Positions 1 through 8,908 of a stretch of 64,000 nucleotides of DNA are shown here, one piece after another (position 1 is the first letter of the stretch; each line of letters begins with the position of its first letter). The notes below the pieces were generated by a model, which was not told the origin of the DNA, ran no database searches, and saw nothing but the letters and a program-made list of their open reading frames with translations. This stretch comes from Burkholderia sp. Ac-20365 (GTDB taxonomy: Bacteria; Pseudomonadota; Gammaproteobacteria; Burkholderiales; Burkholderiaceae), in assembly GCF_017104715.1 (NCBI RefSeq), contig NZ_JAAGPI010000038.1, positions 23,574 to 87,573 on the forward strand, given 5' to 3'. The position numbers and the translations under genes were made by a program.

Positions 1-2647
1 GTTCGAGCAGGCCGAGGCGCCCGGTCGGACCATCGGGCGAATAAAGCTTGTCGATACAGAATTCGGCGCGGTGCGTGTTGCCCGTCACGTCGATCAGGAT
101 GTTGCGCAGCGCGCGGTCGATCAGCCACGGCGGCACAGCCGCACTGTCACGACCGCCGAGCAGATCGACCTGTTTTTGCAGTTCGGCGAACGCCAGTTCG
201 AGTTCGTGGACCTGGTCGTTGCGCGCCTCGTCGACGCGCGGCGCCTGGCTCGTCGGCCCGATGAAAAGACCCGAGAACAGATACGACAGCGACGGATGGT
301 TGAGCCAGTACGCAACGAGGCTTGCGAGCAGATCGGGGCGTCGCAGGAACGGGCTGTCGGCCGGCGTCGCGCCGCCGAGCACGAAGTGGTTGCCGCCGCC
401 CGTGCCTGCGTGGCGCCCGTCGAGCATGAACTTCTCGGTGCTCAGATACGTCTCGTGCGCCGCGTTGTACAGGAACTCAGTGTGGTCGACGAGCTGATCC
501 CAGTTCTTCGCCGGATGGATGTTGACTTCGATCACGCCGGGGTCGGGCGTCACCTGCAGCACGTGCAGGCGCGGATCGCGCGGCGGCGGATAGCCTTCGA
601 TCACCACCTGCATTTTCAGCTCCGCGGCCGTGGCTTCGACGGCGGCGAGCAGATCCAGGTAGTCGTCAATTTCGGTGAGCGGCGGCATGAAAACATGCAG
701 CAGCGCGCGGCCGTCGCCCAGTGCGTCGGCTTCCACCTTCGGCCCGGCAGCGCGCGCCGGATTGCGCGCCTCGACGCACACCGCCGTGCGGATCACCGAT
801 GACGCCGATTCGCCGCGTTCAGGGAAGCGGTCACCGGGTCTTGCGCTCGCGCCGGGGCCGGTGCCCGCAGCGCCGTGACCAGCGGGTCCGCCGCCAACAT
901 CGGCACCGCCCCGCGGGTCGTACGACACGCCTTCGTACTGCATCCGCAATTGCGCCGACGTGCGCAGCGGCACGGGCTCCGCAAACGGATCGTGCGCATG
1001 CTGATACGGATAGTCTCCCTTCGAAACCCACGGCAGCGAATCGAGCGGCAGACGCAAGCCCATCGGCGAATCGCCGGGAATCAGGTACATGCGCTCGTCG
1101 CGGAAGGACCACGCGCCGCTCGCCCAGCCCGGCCCGCCCGTAGACCGCGCCAACGGCAACACGTAGCCCGTCACGCCCGACAGCCCGGCGTCGAACACGC
1201 GGCGCAGCCGCACGCGCTCCATTTCGTCGTCGAGACGCGAATCGAACGGATCGACGTTGACGGGCAGGCGGCGCTCGCGCCACAGGTAGTACCACGTGTC
1301 CTCATAGCCCGCCTGCGCATTCCCGCCGTCGACGGAAAGCTTGTCGGCGAGCCGCGTGATGAAGCGCTGCGCATCGTCGGAGGTATAGCTGCCGGGGCTG
1401 CGCTCGTCGGCGAATAGCGACGGGTCGTGCCAGCACGGCTCGCCGTCCGCGCGCCAGTACAGCGACAACGCCCAGCGCGGCAACTGCTCGCCCGGATACC
1501 ACTTGCCCTGGCCGATGTGCAGGAAACCGTTCGCGCCGTATTCGGCGCGCAGCTTGTCCATCAGTCCGACGGCGTAGCCGCGCTTGGTCGGGCCGAGCGC
1601 GTCGGTGTTCCATTCGGCGGCGTCGCGGTCGCGCACCGCCACGAAAGTCGGCTCGCCGCCCATCGTCAGGCGCACGTCCATTGCGTCGAGCTTGCTGTCC
1701 ACCTGCGCGCCCATCGTCAGCACGCGGTCCCACGCGGCTTCCGTGTACGGCTTGGTCACGCGCGGCGTTTCGAGCACGCGGGTGATCGACATCGCGTGAT
1801 CGAACTCGACTTCGGATTGGTCGACGGCGCCCGAAATCGGCGCGGCGCTGCCCGGCTCCGGCGTGCATGCGACGGGAATGTGTCCTTCGCCCGCCAGCAG
1901 CCCGGAAGTCGGGTCGAAGCCGATCCAGCCCGCGCCGGGCAGGAACACTTCGCACCATGCGTGCAGGTCGGTGAAATCGTATTCGGTGCCGCTCGGGCCA
2001 TCGAGCGACTTGGTATCGGGCGCGAGCTGCAGCAGATAGCCCGACACGAAACGTGCCGCGAGGCCAAGCTGGCGCAGCGTTTCGACCAGCAGCCAGCCGG
2101 AATCGCGGCACGAACCCGACGCGTTGACGAGCGTTTCCTCGGGCGTCTGCACGCCCGGCTCCATCCGGATCAGATAGCGGATGTCGCTCTGCAGGCGCTG
2201 GTTCAGCGCGACGAGGAAATCGGTGGTGGCCATCGGCGTCAGGTCGATGCTCGCGACGAACTCCGCAAAACGCGGTGTCATCTCGCGCTTCACCATGTAC
2301 GGCGCAAGCTCGGCGGCCAGTTCGGGCGCGTAATCGAACGGAAACTGCTCGGCGGCCGGTTCGAGGAAGAAATCGAACGGGTTGTAGACGGCCATTTCCG
2401 CGACCAGATCGACCGTGATCTTGAACTCGGGCGTGCGCTCGGGAAACACGAGCCGCGCCTGATAGTTCGCGAAGGCGTCCTGCTGCCAGTTGATGAAGTG
2501 CTCTTCCGGTTCGACGCGCATCGAGTACGACAGGATCGGCGTGCGGCAATGCGGCGCCGGGCGCAGACGCACGACCTGCGGCGACAATCCGACGAGACGG
2601 TCATAACGGTAATGCGTGACATGGTTCAGCGCGACACGTATGGACAC
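1..2647 (-). CDS. Transglutaminase-like protein with DUF2126 domain, C-terminus cut by window edge
   Basis: About 882 codons are open from a GTG start at 2647 to the window edge without a stop, so the C-terminus is missing; family members run to about 1,100 residues. The start is preceded by AGGAG seven bases upstream. The N-terminal third is a bacterial transglutaminase N domain followed by a papain-like transglutaminase core. The triad is visible as Cys180 (NASGSCRDSGW), His229 (DLHAWCEVF) and Asp245 (IGFDPTSG). The remainder matches the DUF2126 extension that usually accompanies such proteins beside alpha-E and circularly permuted ATP-grasp genes; those neighbours would lie left of the window. 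The substrate is unknown; a peptide-modifying or proteolytic role is inferred from the fold. Confidence 0.85.
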   Translation of the reverse strand, partial: MSIRVALNHVTHYRYDRLVGLSPQVVRLRPAPHCRTPILSYSMRVEPEEHFINWQQDAFANYQARLVFPERTPEFKITVDLVAEMAVYNPFDFFLEPAAEQFPFDYAPELAAELAPYMVKREMTPRFAEFVASIDLTPMATTDFLVALNQRLQSDIRYLIRMEPGVQTPEETLVNASGSCRDSGWLLVETLRQLGLAARFVSGYLLQLAPDTKSLDGPSGTEYDFTDLHAWCEVFLPGAGWIGFDPTSGLLAGEGHIPVACTPEPGSAAPISGAVDQSEVEFDHAMSITRVLETPRVTKPYTEAAWDRVLTMGAQVDSKLDAMDVRLTMGGEPTFVAVRDRDAAEWNTDALGPTKRGYAVGLMDKLRAEYGANGFLHIGQGKWYPGEQLPRWALSLYWRADGEPCWHDPSLFADERSPGSYTSDDAQRFITRLADKLSVDGGNAQAGYEDTWYYLWRERRLPVNVDPFDSRLDDEMERVRLRRVFDAGLSGVTGYVLPLARSTGGPGWASGAWSFRDERMYLIPGDSPMGLRLPLDSLPWVSKGDYPYQHAHDPFAEPVPLRTSAQLRMQYEGVSYDPRGGADVGGGPAGHGAAGTGPGASARPGDRFPERGESASSVIRTAVCVEARNPARAAGPKVEADALGDGRALLHVFMPPLTEIDDYLDLLAAVEATAAELKMQVVIEGYPPPRDPRLHVLQVTPDPGVIEVNIHPAKNWDQLVDHTEFLYNAAHETYLSTEKFMLDGRHAGTGGGNHFVLGGATPADSPFLRRPDLLASLVAYWLNHPSLSYLFSGLFIGPTSQAPRVDEARNDQVHELELAFAELQKQVDLLGGRDSAAVPPWLIDRALRNILIDVTGNTHRAEFCIDKLYSPDGPTGRLGLLE

Positions 2648-3012
2648 TCCGGGACTCCTGGTCGGAAAAAGCCGATAAAGGGGCAGACGCGAAAAGCAAG
2701 CTTTATGCCGTTGAGATGAAAAGCGTTGCCGGTGCTGCAATCGAATCTATCGCATTGTCACGTCTTGCCTTCATGCTTCGAATCGCGAAGCACGCTGGAC
2801 ACTCGACAACCCGCACGCACCAAAGCGGAGCATCGCGCGAGGCGTGCGCGCACGCAATGTGCGCAAGACCAGCGACGTTATACCCGTGCGGCATGAAGAT
2901 TGCGCGTACGCTCGCGCGCGTCCTTATGCGTATCTGCTTGCTTCGTGCGGCGCGCGCACGGCCGCGAACCGGTCATTCCTCAACGGCAAAACGACACAAA
3001 CGGATTGAAGCG
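2648..3012. other. Intergenic region between divergent genes
   Basis: 365 bases separate the transglutaminase start from the metallopeptidase start. It must hold two divergent promoters, but I see no clear -35/-10 pair, operator or hairpin. An open frame runs through it in phase with the downstream gene, but its residues look like chance GC coding, so I do not extend the gene into it. Confidence 0.4.
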
Positions 3013-4080
3013 ATGAAAGCCTTCCATTGCAACCGATGCGACCAGCGTGTGTTTTTCGAAAACGTGCTGTGCGAGCGCTGCGAGGCGTTGCTCGGCTACG
3101 TGCCCGAACTACGCGAGATCAGCGCTTTCGAAGCTGCGGGCGAGGGCCAGTGGCGCAGCCTGCATCCCGACGCGCAAGGCAAGCTGTACCGTCAATGCCA
3201 TAACTACGCGGTCGAGAACGTCTGCAACTGGATGCTGCCCGCCGACGATCCCGAAACGCTGTGCCGCTCGTGCCGCCTCACGCATACCATTCCGAACCTC
3301 ACGGAAGCGAACAACAACCGGCTTTACTGGTACCGGCTGGAGACGGCCAAACGCCGCCTGCTCTACACGCTCGACGCACTCGGTCTCGCCATCGAATCGC
3401 GTCACGCGGACCCCGAAAACGGCCTCGAATTCGAATTCCTCGAAAACACGGAAGACGGCGAACCGGTGATGACGGGCCACGACAACGGCCGGATCACGCT
3501 GAACATCGCCGAGGCCGACGATGCGCACCGCGAAAAAGTCCGCACCGATATGCGCGAGCCGTACCGGACGCTGCTTGGGCATTTCCGGCACGAGTCGGGG
3601 CATTACTACTTCGAGAAGCTGATTGCGGGCACGCGCTGGCTCGAGCCATACCGCGCGCTTTTCGGCGACGAACAGGCCGACTATGGCGAGGCGCTCGACA
3701 AGTACTATCGCGACGGCGCGCCCGCCGACTGGGAAAACAGCTACATCAGCGCATACGCGACGATGCATCCGTGGGAAGACTGGGCGGAGACGTGGGCGCA
3801 CTATCTGCTGATTGTCGATGTGCTGGATACGTCGACAGCTTATGGGCTCGCGCTCCTGCCGCCCGCGCCGAACGAGCCGCGCCTGACCGACCAGACGCCC
3901 GTCGAGGAAGCCAGCTTCGATAACCTGATGAAGCGCTGGTATCCGCTGACGGACGCGCTGAACAGCCTGAACCGCAGCCTCGGCATGCCGGACGGCTATC
4001 CGTTCACGCTGGCGCCGCCCGTCGTCGACAAGCTGCGCTTCGTGCATCGCGTGATTGCGCAGGCGTCGACGCGCAGCTAG
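3013..4080 (+). CDS. Zinc-binding metallopeptidase family protein (Peptidase_Mx type)
   Basis: 355 residues. The N-terminus is a zinc-ribbon-like segment with paired cysteines (CNRC near residue 6, CERC near 21), followed by further Cys residues near 60-90. The mature domain carries HESGH at residues 193-197, the HExxH zinc site of metallopeptidases, in the context LGHFRHESGHYY. The combination of a short zinc ribbon plus this domain is the usual architecture of the family annotated as putative zinc-binding metallopeptidase. The ATG at 3013 was chosen because homologous sequence begins there; the frame is open further upstream. No signal peptide is seen, so it is likely cytoplasmic. The substrate is unknown. 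Confidence 0.8.
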   Translation: MKAFHCNRCDQRVFFENVLCERCEALLGYVPELREISAFEAAGEGQWRSLHPDAQGKLYRQCHNYAVENVCNWMLPADDPETLCRSCRLTHTIPNLTEANNNRLYWYRLETAKRRLLYTLDALGLAIESRHADPENGLEFEFLENTEDGEPVMTGHDNGRITLNIAEADDAHREKVRTDMREPYRTLLGHFRHESGHYYFEKLIAGTRWLEPYRALFGDEQADYGEALDKYYRDGAPADWENSYISAYATMHPWEDWAETWAHYLLIVDVLDTSTAYGLALLPPAPNEPRLTDQTPVEEASFDNLMKRWYPLTDALNSLNRSLGMPDGYPFTLAPPVVDKLRFVHRVIAQASTRS

Positions 4081-4110
4081 CGCGCATTGCGCGCCCGCCG
4101 TGAAGGCGCG

Positions 4111-4530
4111 TTACTTCTTCTGTAGCAGCGTCTTCAGCTCTTCGACGTTTTCTTCGACGCGCTTGGCGATCACCGCGTACGAATCCGCCTGCGTGCGATA
4201 CGCGGCCTGCGTCAGCTGCTGCATATCCGCAAGCGCCTTGTGCAGCGTCTGCTGGACCAGTTCCGCTGTCTGCGCCGACGGCACACCGCCCGCGGCTGCC
4301 TGCTTCTGCGCGACGTCCTGAAGTTCAGAGAGTGTCGAGCGCAACATTTCAGCCTGCTTCTGCGCGAGCGCCTGGATGCCCTGCACGGCCGTCTGATTGG
4401 CGGCGATCAGGGCCTCGACATCCTTGCGGCGCGCTTCCATCACGGCGGGCACATCGAATCCGGGCAGCTTGAACTGTTCGAACAGCTTGTTGAACTCGGC
4501 AAACGGATTGGCGGCGTCAAAGGGTTCCAT
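4111..4530 (-). CDS. Phasin family protein (polyhydroxyalkanoate granule-associated)
   Basis: 139 residues with the phasin_2 pattern: an N-terminal segment ANPFAEFNKLFEQFKLPG, then a long amphipathic helical region rich in Ala, Gln and Glu with ANQTAVQGIQALAQKQ. Phasins coat PHA granules and control their number and size; Burkholderia relatives often encode several. The start at 4530 has GGAG eight bases upstream. It is convergent with the metallopeptidase gene, 30 bases apart. No PHA synthase or depolymerase is next to it, so it is a solitary phasin locus. Confidence 0.88.
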   Translation of the reverse strand: MEPFDAANPFAEFNKLFEQFKLPGFDVPAVMEARRKDVEALIAANQTAVQGIQALAQKQAEMLRSTLSELQDVAQKQAAAGGVPSAQTAELVQQTLHKALADMQQLTQAAYRTQADSYAVIAKRVEENVEELKTLLQKK

Positions 4531-4879
4531 GCTCGATCTCCTCAAGGCGCGTCGTTGGTTAGGTATGTGCCGGGTGGCGTGGAGTGAGGCACATGGCACG
4601 ATCATGCCCGTTAATGCGGCATTGCGCCAGCAAGCAACGCGGGCATCGACGGACGCAAGCGGCGCTTCAGCCCCAATTCATATCACGTCATGATGCAGTG
4701 CACATACGCCGGAAATGCGGGTTTTCCCTGTATTTGCAGGCCCCGGCGGACGCCCGCCAGCCGGGCGATGCGCCGGATTTATATCACGTTGGCATATATC
4801 CATGACGACAAGTTGTTGGCTTTCGGATAGCTTTTCCCTTACCGTACGCCTGACTGTTTCCCCTCTTTAGAACAATATC
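4531..4879. other. Intergenic region upstream of phasin and HPP genes
   Basis: 349 bases. It is AT-richer towards the right, with two tatatc-type stretches (4779-4800), and presumably holds the divergent promoters of the phasin and HPP genes. No convincing regulator site was recognised. Confidence 0.35.
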
Positions 4880-6052
4880 TTGACCCGCTCCCTCTTTTTC
4901 CAGTGGCTGGCGCGCTTTTATCCGGCCGCGATGAACGTCAAATGGCCGGAGCGCATGCGTTCGGCGCTTGGCGCGCTGATCGGCATTGCCTTTACGGGCG
5001 GCAGCATGCATCTGCTGCTCGGACCGGCCGCCAACATTCCGCTGCTGGTCGCGCCGATGGGTGCGTCGGCCGTGCTGCTGTTTGCCGTGCCAGCCAGTCC
5101 GCTCGCGCAGCCGTGGTCGATCATCGGCGGGAATCTGGTGGCGGCGACGGTCGGCGTGACCTGCGCGATGTTAATCAGCGATCCCGTTGCAGCGGCGGCG
5201 CTTGCCGTGGGCGTATCGATCGCCGCGATGTTCGCGCTGCGCTGCGTGCACCCGCCCTCAGGTGCCGTCGCGCTGACCGCTGCGATCGGCGGCCCGGCCA
5301 TTCATGCGCTTGGCTACCGCTTCGTGCTCGAACCGATCCTGATCCAGTCGGCGGCGCTGCTCGGCGCGGCGCTCGTGTATCACGCGGTGACCGGCCACCG
5401 CTATCCGCACGCATCACGCGCCGCGCCCGCCGCGGCACCGCAAGCAACGCCATCCGGCAACGGCGTCACGCGCGCCGATCTCGAAGCCGTACTGAATCGT
5501 CGCGGCGAACTGCTCGACATCGATCCCGAAGACCTCGAAGCGCTGTTCCGCGAAACGCAGTTGCAAGCTTATGCGCGCACGTTCAGCGAACTGTCGTGCC
5601 GCGACGTGATGTCGTCGCCCGTCGTGAGCATTGCGCCCGATACCACGCTGCGCGCCGCAGCAGAACTGCTGCAGCGTCACGCGATCAAGGCGCTGCCTGT
5701 GGTCGACCGGCGCCAGCATGTGGTCGGCATCGTCACGCGCGCCGATCTCGCGAACAAGCCGAAAAGCGCGGACCTGCGGCTGATGGAAGCCTTGTCGGCG
5801 CGCCTTTTCAAACGCGATGCGGCACGCGGGCGACTTGCCAGCACGGTCATGACGACGCACGTGCGCACTGTCGCGACCAGCACGCCTATCGTCGAACTGG
5901 TGCCGCTTTTCGCCGACGACGGTCACCATCACATTCCCGTGATCGACTCGCATGACAGGCTGGTCGGCATCATCACGCAGTCCGATCTGATTGCCGGTCT
6001 CTACCGTCAGACGCAGATGCAGGCTCAGGCGCAGCAGCGTCCTGCTGCCTGA
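4880..6052 (+). CDS. HPP family membrane protein with two CBS domains
   Basis: 390 residues. The first 170 form the HPP domain with about four or five hydrophobic spans (for example LGALIGIAFTGGSMHLLL, LLVAPMGASAVLLFAVP and AVGVSIAAMFALRCVHPPSGAVAL, which includes the His-Pro-Pro that names the family). Residues about 235-380 form a CBS pair (CRDVMSSPVVSI and VMTTHVRTVATS), which usually bind adenosyl ligands and gate activity. HPP proteins have been linked to nitrite or other anion transport, but function here is open. The start is a TTG at 4880 without a good ribosome site; ATG 4931 is the alternative, but the extra 17 residues resemble homologous N-termini. Confidence 0.82.
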   Translation: MTRSLFFQWLARFYPAAMNVKWPERMRSALGALIGIAFTGGSMHLLLGPAANIPLLVAPMGASAVLLFAVPASPLAQPWSIIGGNLVAATVGVTCAMLISDPVAAAALAVGVSIAAMFALRCVHPPSGAVALTAAIGGPAIHALGYRFVLEPILIQSAALLGAALVYHAVTGHRYPHASRAAPAAAPQATPSGNGVTRADLEAVLNRRGELLDIDPEDLEALFRETQLQAYARTFSELSCRDVMSSPVVSIAPDTTLRAAAELLQRHAIKALPVVDRRQHVVGIVTRADLANKPKSADLRLMEALSARLFKRDAARGRLASTVMTTHVRTVATSTPIVELVPLFADDGHHHIPVIDSHDRLVGIITQSDLIAGLYRQTQMQAQAQQRPAA

Positions 6053-6086
6053 ACGCGCGCCGAATCCACCGCATTAAAAATTCAGC

Positions 6087-6111
6087 ATGGCGATGCCCCG
6101 GGCATCGCCAT
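6087..6111 (+). terminator. Perfect hairpin after the HPP gene, possible terminator
   Basis: Two 12-base arms (6087-6098 and 6100-6111) are perfectly complementary around a single base and are followed by TTTATAT. It lies 35 bases past the HPP stop. It could end that transcript or serve as an operator for the MarR gene 50 bases downstream; the T-tract is weak. Confidence 0.5.
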
Positions 6112-6114
6112 TTA

Positions 6115-6129
6115 TATCATTTCGTGATA
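6115..6129. promoter_or_regulatory. Candidate MarR operator
   Basis: TATCA-N5-TGATA, an inverted repeat with 5-base arms, sits 33 bases upstream of the MarR start. MarR regulators commonly bind short AT-rich dyads over their own promoter. This is inference from position and symmetry only. Confidence 0.35.
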
Positions 6130-6161
6130 CATTTTTTGCTTTCTCTCGCGTGGTCATCGAT

Positions 6162-6575
6162 ATGAAAGTTCTCACACGCACGTTGAACAAGGCGGACTAC
6201 GAACAGCTTTCGGAGTTTCGCTATCAGATGCGGCGCTTCGAGCGCTTCTCCGAGCAGGCTGCGCAAGGCGAAGGCATTACGCCGCTGCAGTATCTGTTGC
6301 TGCTGCATATCAAGGGCTATCCGGATCGCGAGTGGGCGACTATCGGCGAACTGGCCGAGCGGCTGCAGGCGCAACATCACGGCGTGGTTGCGCTGGTATC
6401 GCGCTGCGAAGCACTCGAACTCGTCAAGCGCAAGATCAGTGAGACCGACCGCCGCCAGGTCGAAGTGCATCTGCTGAAAGCGGGCGAGAAAGTACTTGCC
6501 CGGCTCGCGGAGCTGCATCGCGCGGAACTGCGCTCGCTCAAGGGCGCATTCACGATTCCACAGATCGATCTTTGA
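6162..6575 (+). CDS. MarR family transcriptional regulator
   Basis: 137 residues with the winged-helix MarR pattern: ITPLQYLLLLHIKGYPDREWATIGELAERLQAQHHGVVALVSRCEALELVKRK, then the wing residues ETDRRQVEVHL. It lies 40 bases upstream of the ClC channel gene in the same orientation, so the two are probably one operon and the channel is a likely target. ATG 6162 is chosen; it lacks a clear ribosome site, and an in-frame GTG at 6150 is an alternative. The ligand is not predictable from sequence. Confidence 0.88.
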   Translation: MKVLTRTLNKADYEQLSEFRYQMRRFERFSEQAAQGEGITPLQYLLLLHIKGYPDREWATIGELAERLQAQHHGVVALVSRCEALELVKRKISETDRRQVEVHLLKAGEKVLARLAELHRAELRSLKGAFTIPQIDL

Positions 6576-6615
6576 TCCGGGCCCTGAAAAGGCTTTGCGC
6601 AACGGCACTGCACTC

Positions 6616-8421
6616 ATGAGCGACAACTCTCACAAGCGGGACTTTTCGAGCAATGCGCGCTTGCCGGGCATCGCGGCGCTCGCGGCTGTCATCGGCCTGC
6701 TCAGCACGCTGGCCGCGTTCGTGCTGTTGAGCCTGATTCATCTGTTCACGAACCTGTTTTTCTTCGGCGCGTTTTCATTCGCCGACCGCTCGCCTGCTAC
6801 GAATACGCTCGGCGCGTGGGTGATCGTGATCCCCGTGATCGGCGGCTTGATCGTCGGCATGATGGCGCGCTTCGGTTCGGAGAAGATTCGCGGACACGGC
6901 ATTCCCGAGGCGATCGAAGCCATTCTGTTCGGCAAGAGCCGCATGTCGCCGAAAGTCGCCGTGCTCAAGCCCTTGTCGTCGGGCATCGTGATCGGCAGCG
7001 GCGGGCCGTTCGGCGCGGAAGGCCCGATCATCATGACGGGCGGTGCGCTCGGCTCGTTGCTTGCGCAGTGCGTGAAGGTCACGTCGGCGGAGCGCAAGAC
7101 GCTGCTGGTCGCGGGCGCGGCCGCGGGCATGACCGCCGTGTTCGGCACGCCCGTTGCCGCCGTGCTGCTCGCTGTCGAACTGCTGCTGTTCGAATGGCGG
7201 CCGCGCAGCTTTTTGCCTGTCGCGCTGGCTTGCGCCGTCGCCGGATTCGCGCGGGCGATCTTCTTCGGCACCGAGCCGCTGTTCGCGCTGCAAACCGCGC
7301 CGCCGACTGCTATTTCGTTGTTTTCATGCGTGATAGCAGGGCTGCTTTCGGGCGCGTTGGCATCGGGTTTATCGGCTGCGCTCTACAAGACGGAAGACCT
7401 CTTTCACAAGCTGCCGCTGCACTGGATGTGGTGGCCGGCTATCGGTGGGCTCGCTGTTGGCATCGGCGGATATATCGAGCCGCGCGCGCTTGGCGTCGGC
7501 TACGACGTGATCGGCGATCTGCTGCATCAACATATCGCGCTGCAGGTGGCCGTGGCGATTCTCGTCGTCAAAGCGGTGATGTGGGTGATCGCGCTCGGCT
7601 CCGGCACGTCGGGCGGCGTGCTCGCGCCGCTGCTGATGCTCGGCGCGGGTCTTGGCACCGTGCTCGGCCACGTGCTGCCCGGCAACGAGCCGGCGCTGTG
7701 GCCGCTCGTCTGCATGGCGGCGACGCTCGGCGCCACGCTCGGTGCGCCGTTGACGGCCATCGTGTTCGCCTTCGGCCTCACGCACGATGGCAACGCGTTG
7801 CTGCCGCTACTCGCCGCGACGCTGGTTGCGCACGGTTTCGCAACCGTCGTGATGAAGCGTTCGATCATGACCGAAAAGATCGCGCGGCGCGGTTATCACA
7901 TCTATCGCGAGTACGGCGTCGATCCGCTCGAGCGGCATTACGTGGACGAAGTGATGACGCAAAAGGTCGATTCGATCGATGGCGCGATTGGCGTGCGCGA
8001 TGCGCTCGCTTCATATTTCGGCGCGACTCAGAAGCGGCGCGCCTATCCTGTGCTGCGTGCGAACGGCGCGCTGCTCGGTATCGTCGATCGCGCAATGCTC
8101 GATGCAGTACGCGACGGCGCAACGCAACACACGCTCGATTCATCGCTCGCAGATGTGATGAAAGATCGGTCGCTGGTGGTCGCACTGCCCGACGAAACCT
8201 GCCGTCTCGTAGCAACGCGTCTCGCCGTGCATGATCTTGAACGGCTGCCTGTGGTTGTCGATCGCGATTCGATGCAACTCGTTGGCGTCGTGTCGCGCAG
8301 CGATCTCGTGAAGCCTTCCGTGGCGCATTTCGAGGAAGAGCATAAACGCGAGCGCTTTCGGCGTTTGAGCTTTGCGCCGGGTAAAAGGCATTTTCCGCCG
8401 GTAAGGAAAACACACGGGTAA
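6616..8421 (+). CDS. ClC-family voltage-gated chloride channel/transporter with CBS domains
   Basis: 601 residues. The membrane domain (about residues 20-430) contains the ClC selectivity motifs: GSGGPFGAEGP from residue 127, carrying the gating Glu, and a later GSGTSGGVLAP segment. A cytoplasmic CBS pair occupies about residues 455-590. The length and architecture fit ClcB-type proteins fused to CBS domains. The gating glutamate (E of GAEGP) is intact; in H+/Cl- exchangers this residue is needed. It follows the MarR gene by 40 bases and ends at an intrinsic terminator. A role in acid or anion stress is inferred from the family. Confidence 0.9.
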   Translation: MSDNSHKRDFSSNARLPGIAALAAVIGLLSTLAAFVLLSLIHLFTNLFFFGAFSFADRSPATNTLGAWVIVIPVIGGLIVGMMARFGSEKIRGHGIPEAIEAILFGKSRMSPKVAVLKPLSSGIVIGSGGPFGAEGPIIMTGGALGSLLAQCVKVTSAERKTLLVAGAAAGMTAVFGTPVAAVLLAVELLLFEWRPRSFLPVALACAVAGFARAIFFGTEPLFALQTAPPTAISLFSCVIAGLLSGALASGLSAALYKTEDLFHKLPLHWMWWPAIGGLAVGIGGYIEPRALGVGYDVIGDLLHQHIALQVAVAILVVKAVMWVIALGSGTSGGVLAPLLMLGAGLGTVLGHVLPGNEPALWPLVCMAATLGATLGAPLTAIVFAFGLTHDGNALLPLLAATLVAHGFATVVMKRSIMTEKIARRGYHIYREYGVDPLERHYVDEVMTQKVDSIDGAIGVRDALASYFGATQKRRAYPVLRANGALLGIVDRAMLDAVRDGATQHTLDSSLADVMKDRSLVVALPDETCRLVATRLAVHDLERLPVVVDRDSMQLVGVVSRSDLVKPSVAHFEEEHKRERFRRLSFAPGKRHFPPVRKTHG

Positions 8422-8434
8422 AGCCTGCACGAAT

Positions 8435-8467
8435 GCAAAAGGGCCCGCATTTCGCAGGCCTTTTTGC
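8435..8467 (+). terminator. Intrinsic terminator after the ClC gene
   Basis: A GC-rich stem around an ATTT loop, flanked by AAAA on the left and TTTTT on the right, begins 13 bases after the ClC stop. Confidence 0.8.
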
Positions 8468-8545
8468 ATCGCAGCCGTTTTAGAGCGACACTGTTATTAC
8501 GTGCATCCGTCAGCGCAACTGCACGAAAAATGCGGGAGGTTCTTC

Positions 8546-8908
8546 ATGAATCGCAAACTCGGCTTGCTCATAGGCATCGCGATTGCCGGCTCAGTTGCTT
8601 CCGTCTCCAGCATGGCTGAACAGGCACAGCGCATCCGCATTCAGTCCGCTACTTACGGCGCGAATTGCGGCGCAGCAGCAGGCAATTCCACGCGTGACCT
8701 TGCAGAGCACTGCAACGACCGCGCGACCTGTCGCTATATCGTGAAAGCGCGGCTCGATGCAACGCAGCGTGCTTCGTGTCCACGCGATTTCACAGCAGCA
8801 TGGTCATGCGATCACCGCGAGTTTCATCAAGCGATGTTGAGCGCCGAAGCAGGCAATGGCGGCACGCTTGTACTCACTTGCGTCCCTTCCAAAGGCGCGG
8901 GCAAATAA
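8546..8908 (+). CDS. Small secreted Cys-rich protein, lectin-like pattern
   Basis: 120 residues. There is a clear signal peptide (about residues 1-23, a hydrophobic core GLLIGIAIAGSVASV and a likely cut near SMAEQA). The mature part has the pattern YGANCG...GNSTRDLAEHC...CRYIV...CPRDFTAAWSC...LTC, with six cysteines. This resembles the galactose/rhamnose-binding (SUEL-type) lectin fold seen in small secreted proteins, but I cannot assign a ligand. GGGAGG lies eight bases upstream of the ATG. Its stop codon directly abuts the stop of the convergent oxidoreductase gene with no base between them. Confidence 0.75.
   Translation: MNRKLGLLIGIAIAGSVASVSSMAEQAQRIRIQSATYGANCGAAAGNSTRDLAEHCNDRATCRYIVKARLDATQRASCPRDFTAAWSCDHREFHQAMLSAEAGNGGTLVLTCVPSKGAGK

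Noticed and set aside
1427..2719. 430-codon plus-strand frame
   Set aside because: Antisense to the transglutaminase gene, whose catalytic triad is intact.
2716..3012. N-terminal extension of the metallopeptidase
   Set aside because: Chance-looking residues before the zinc ribbon; would overlap the promoter region.
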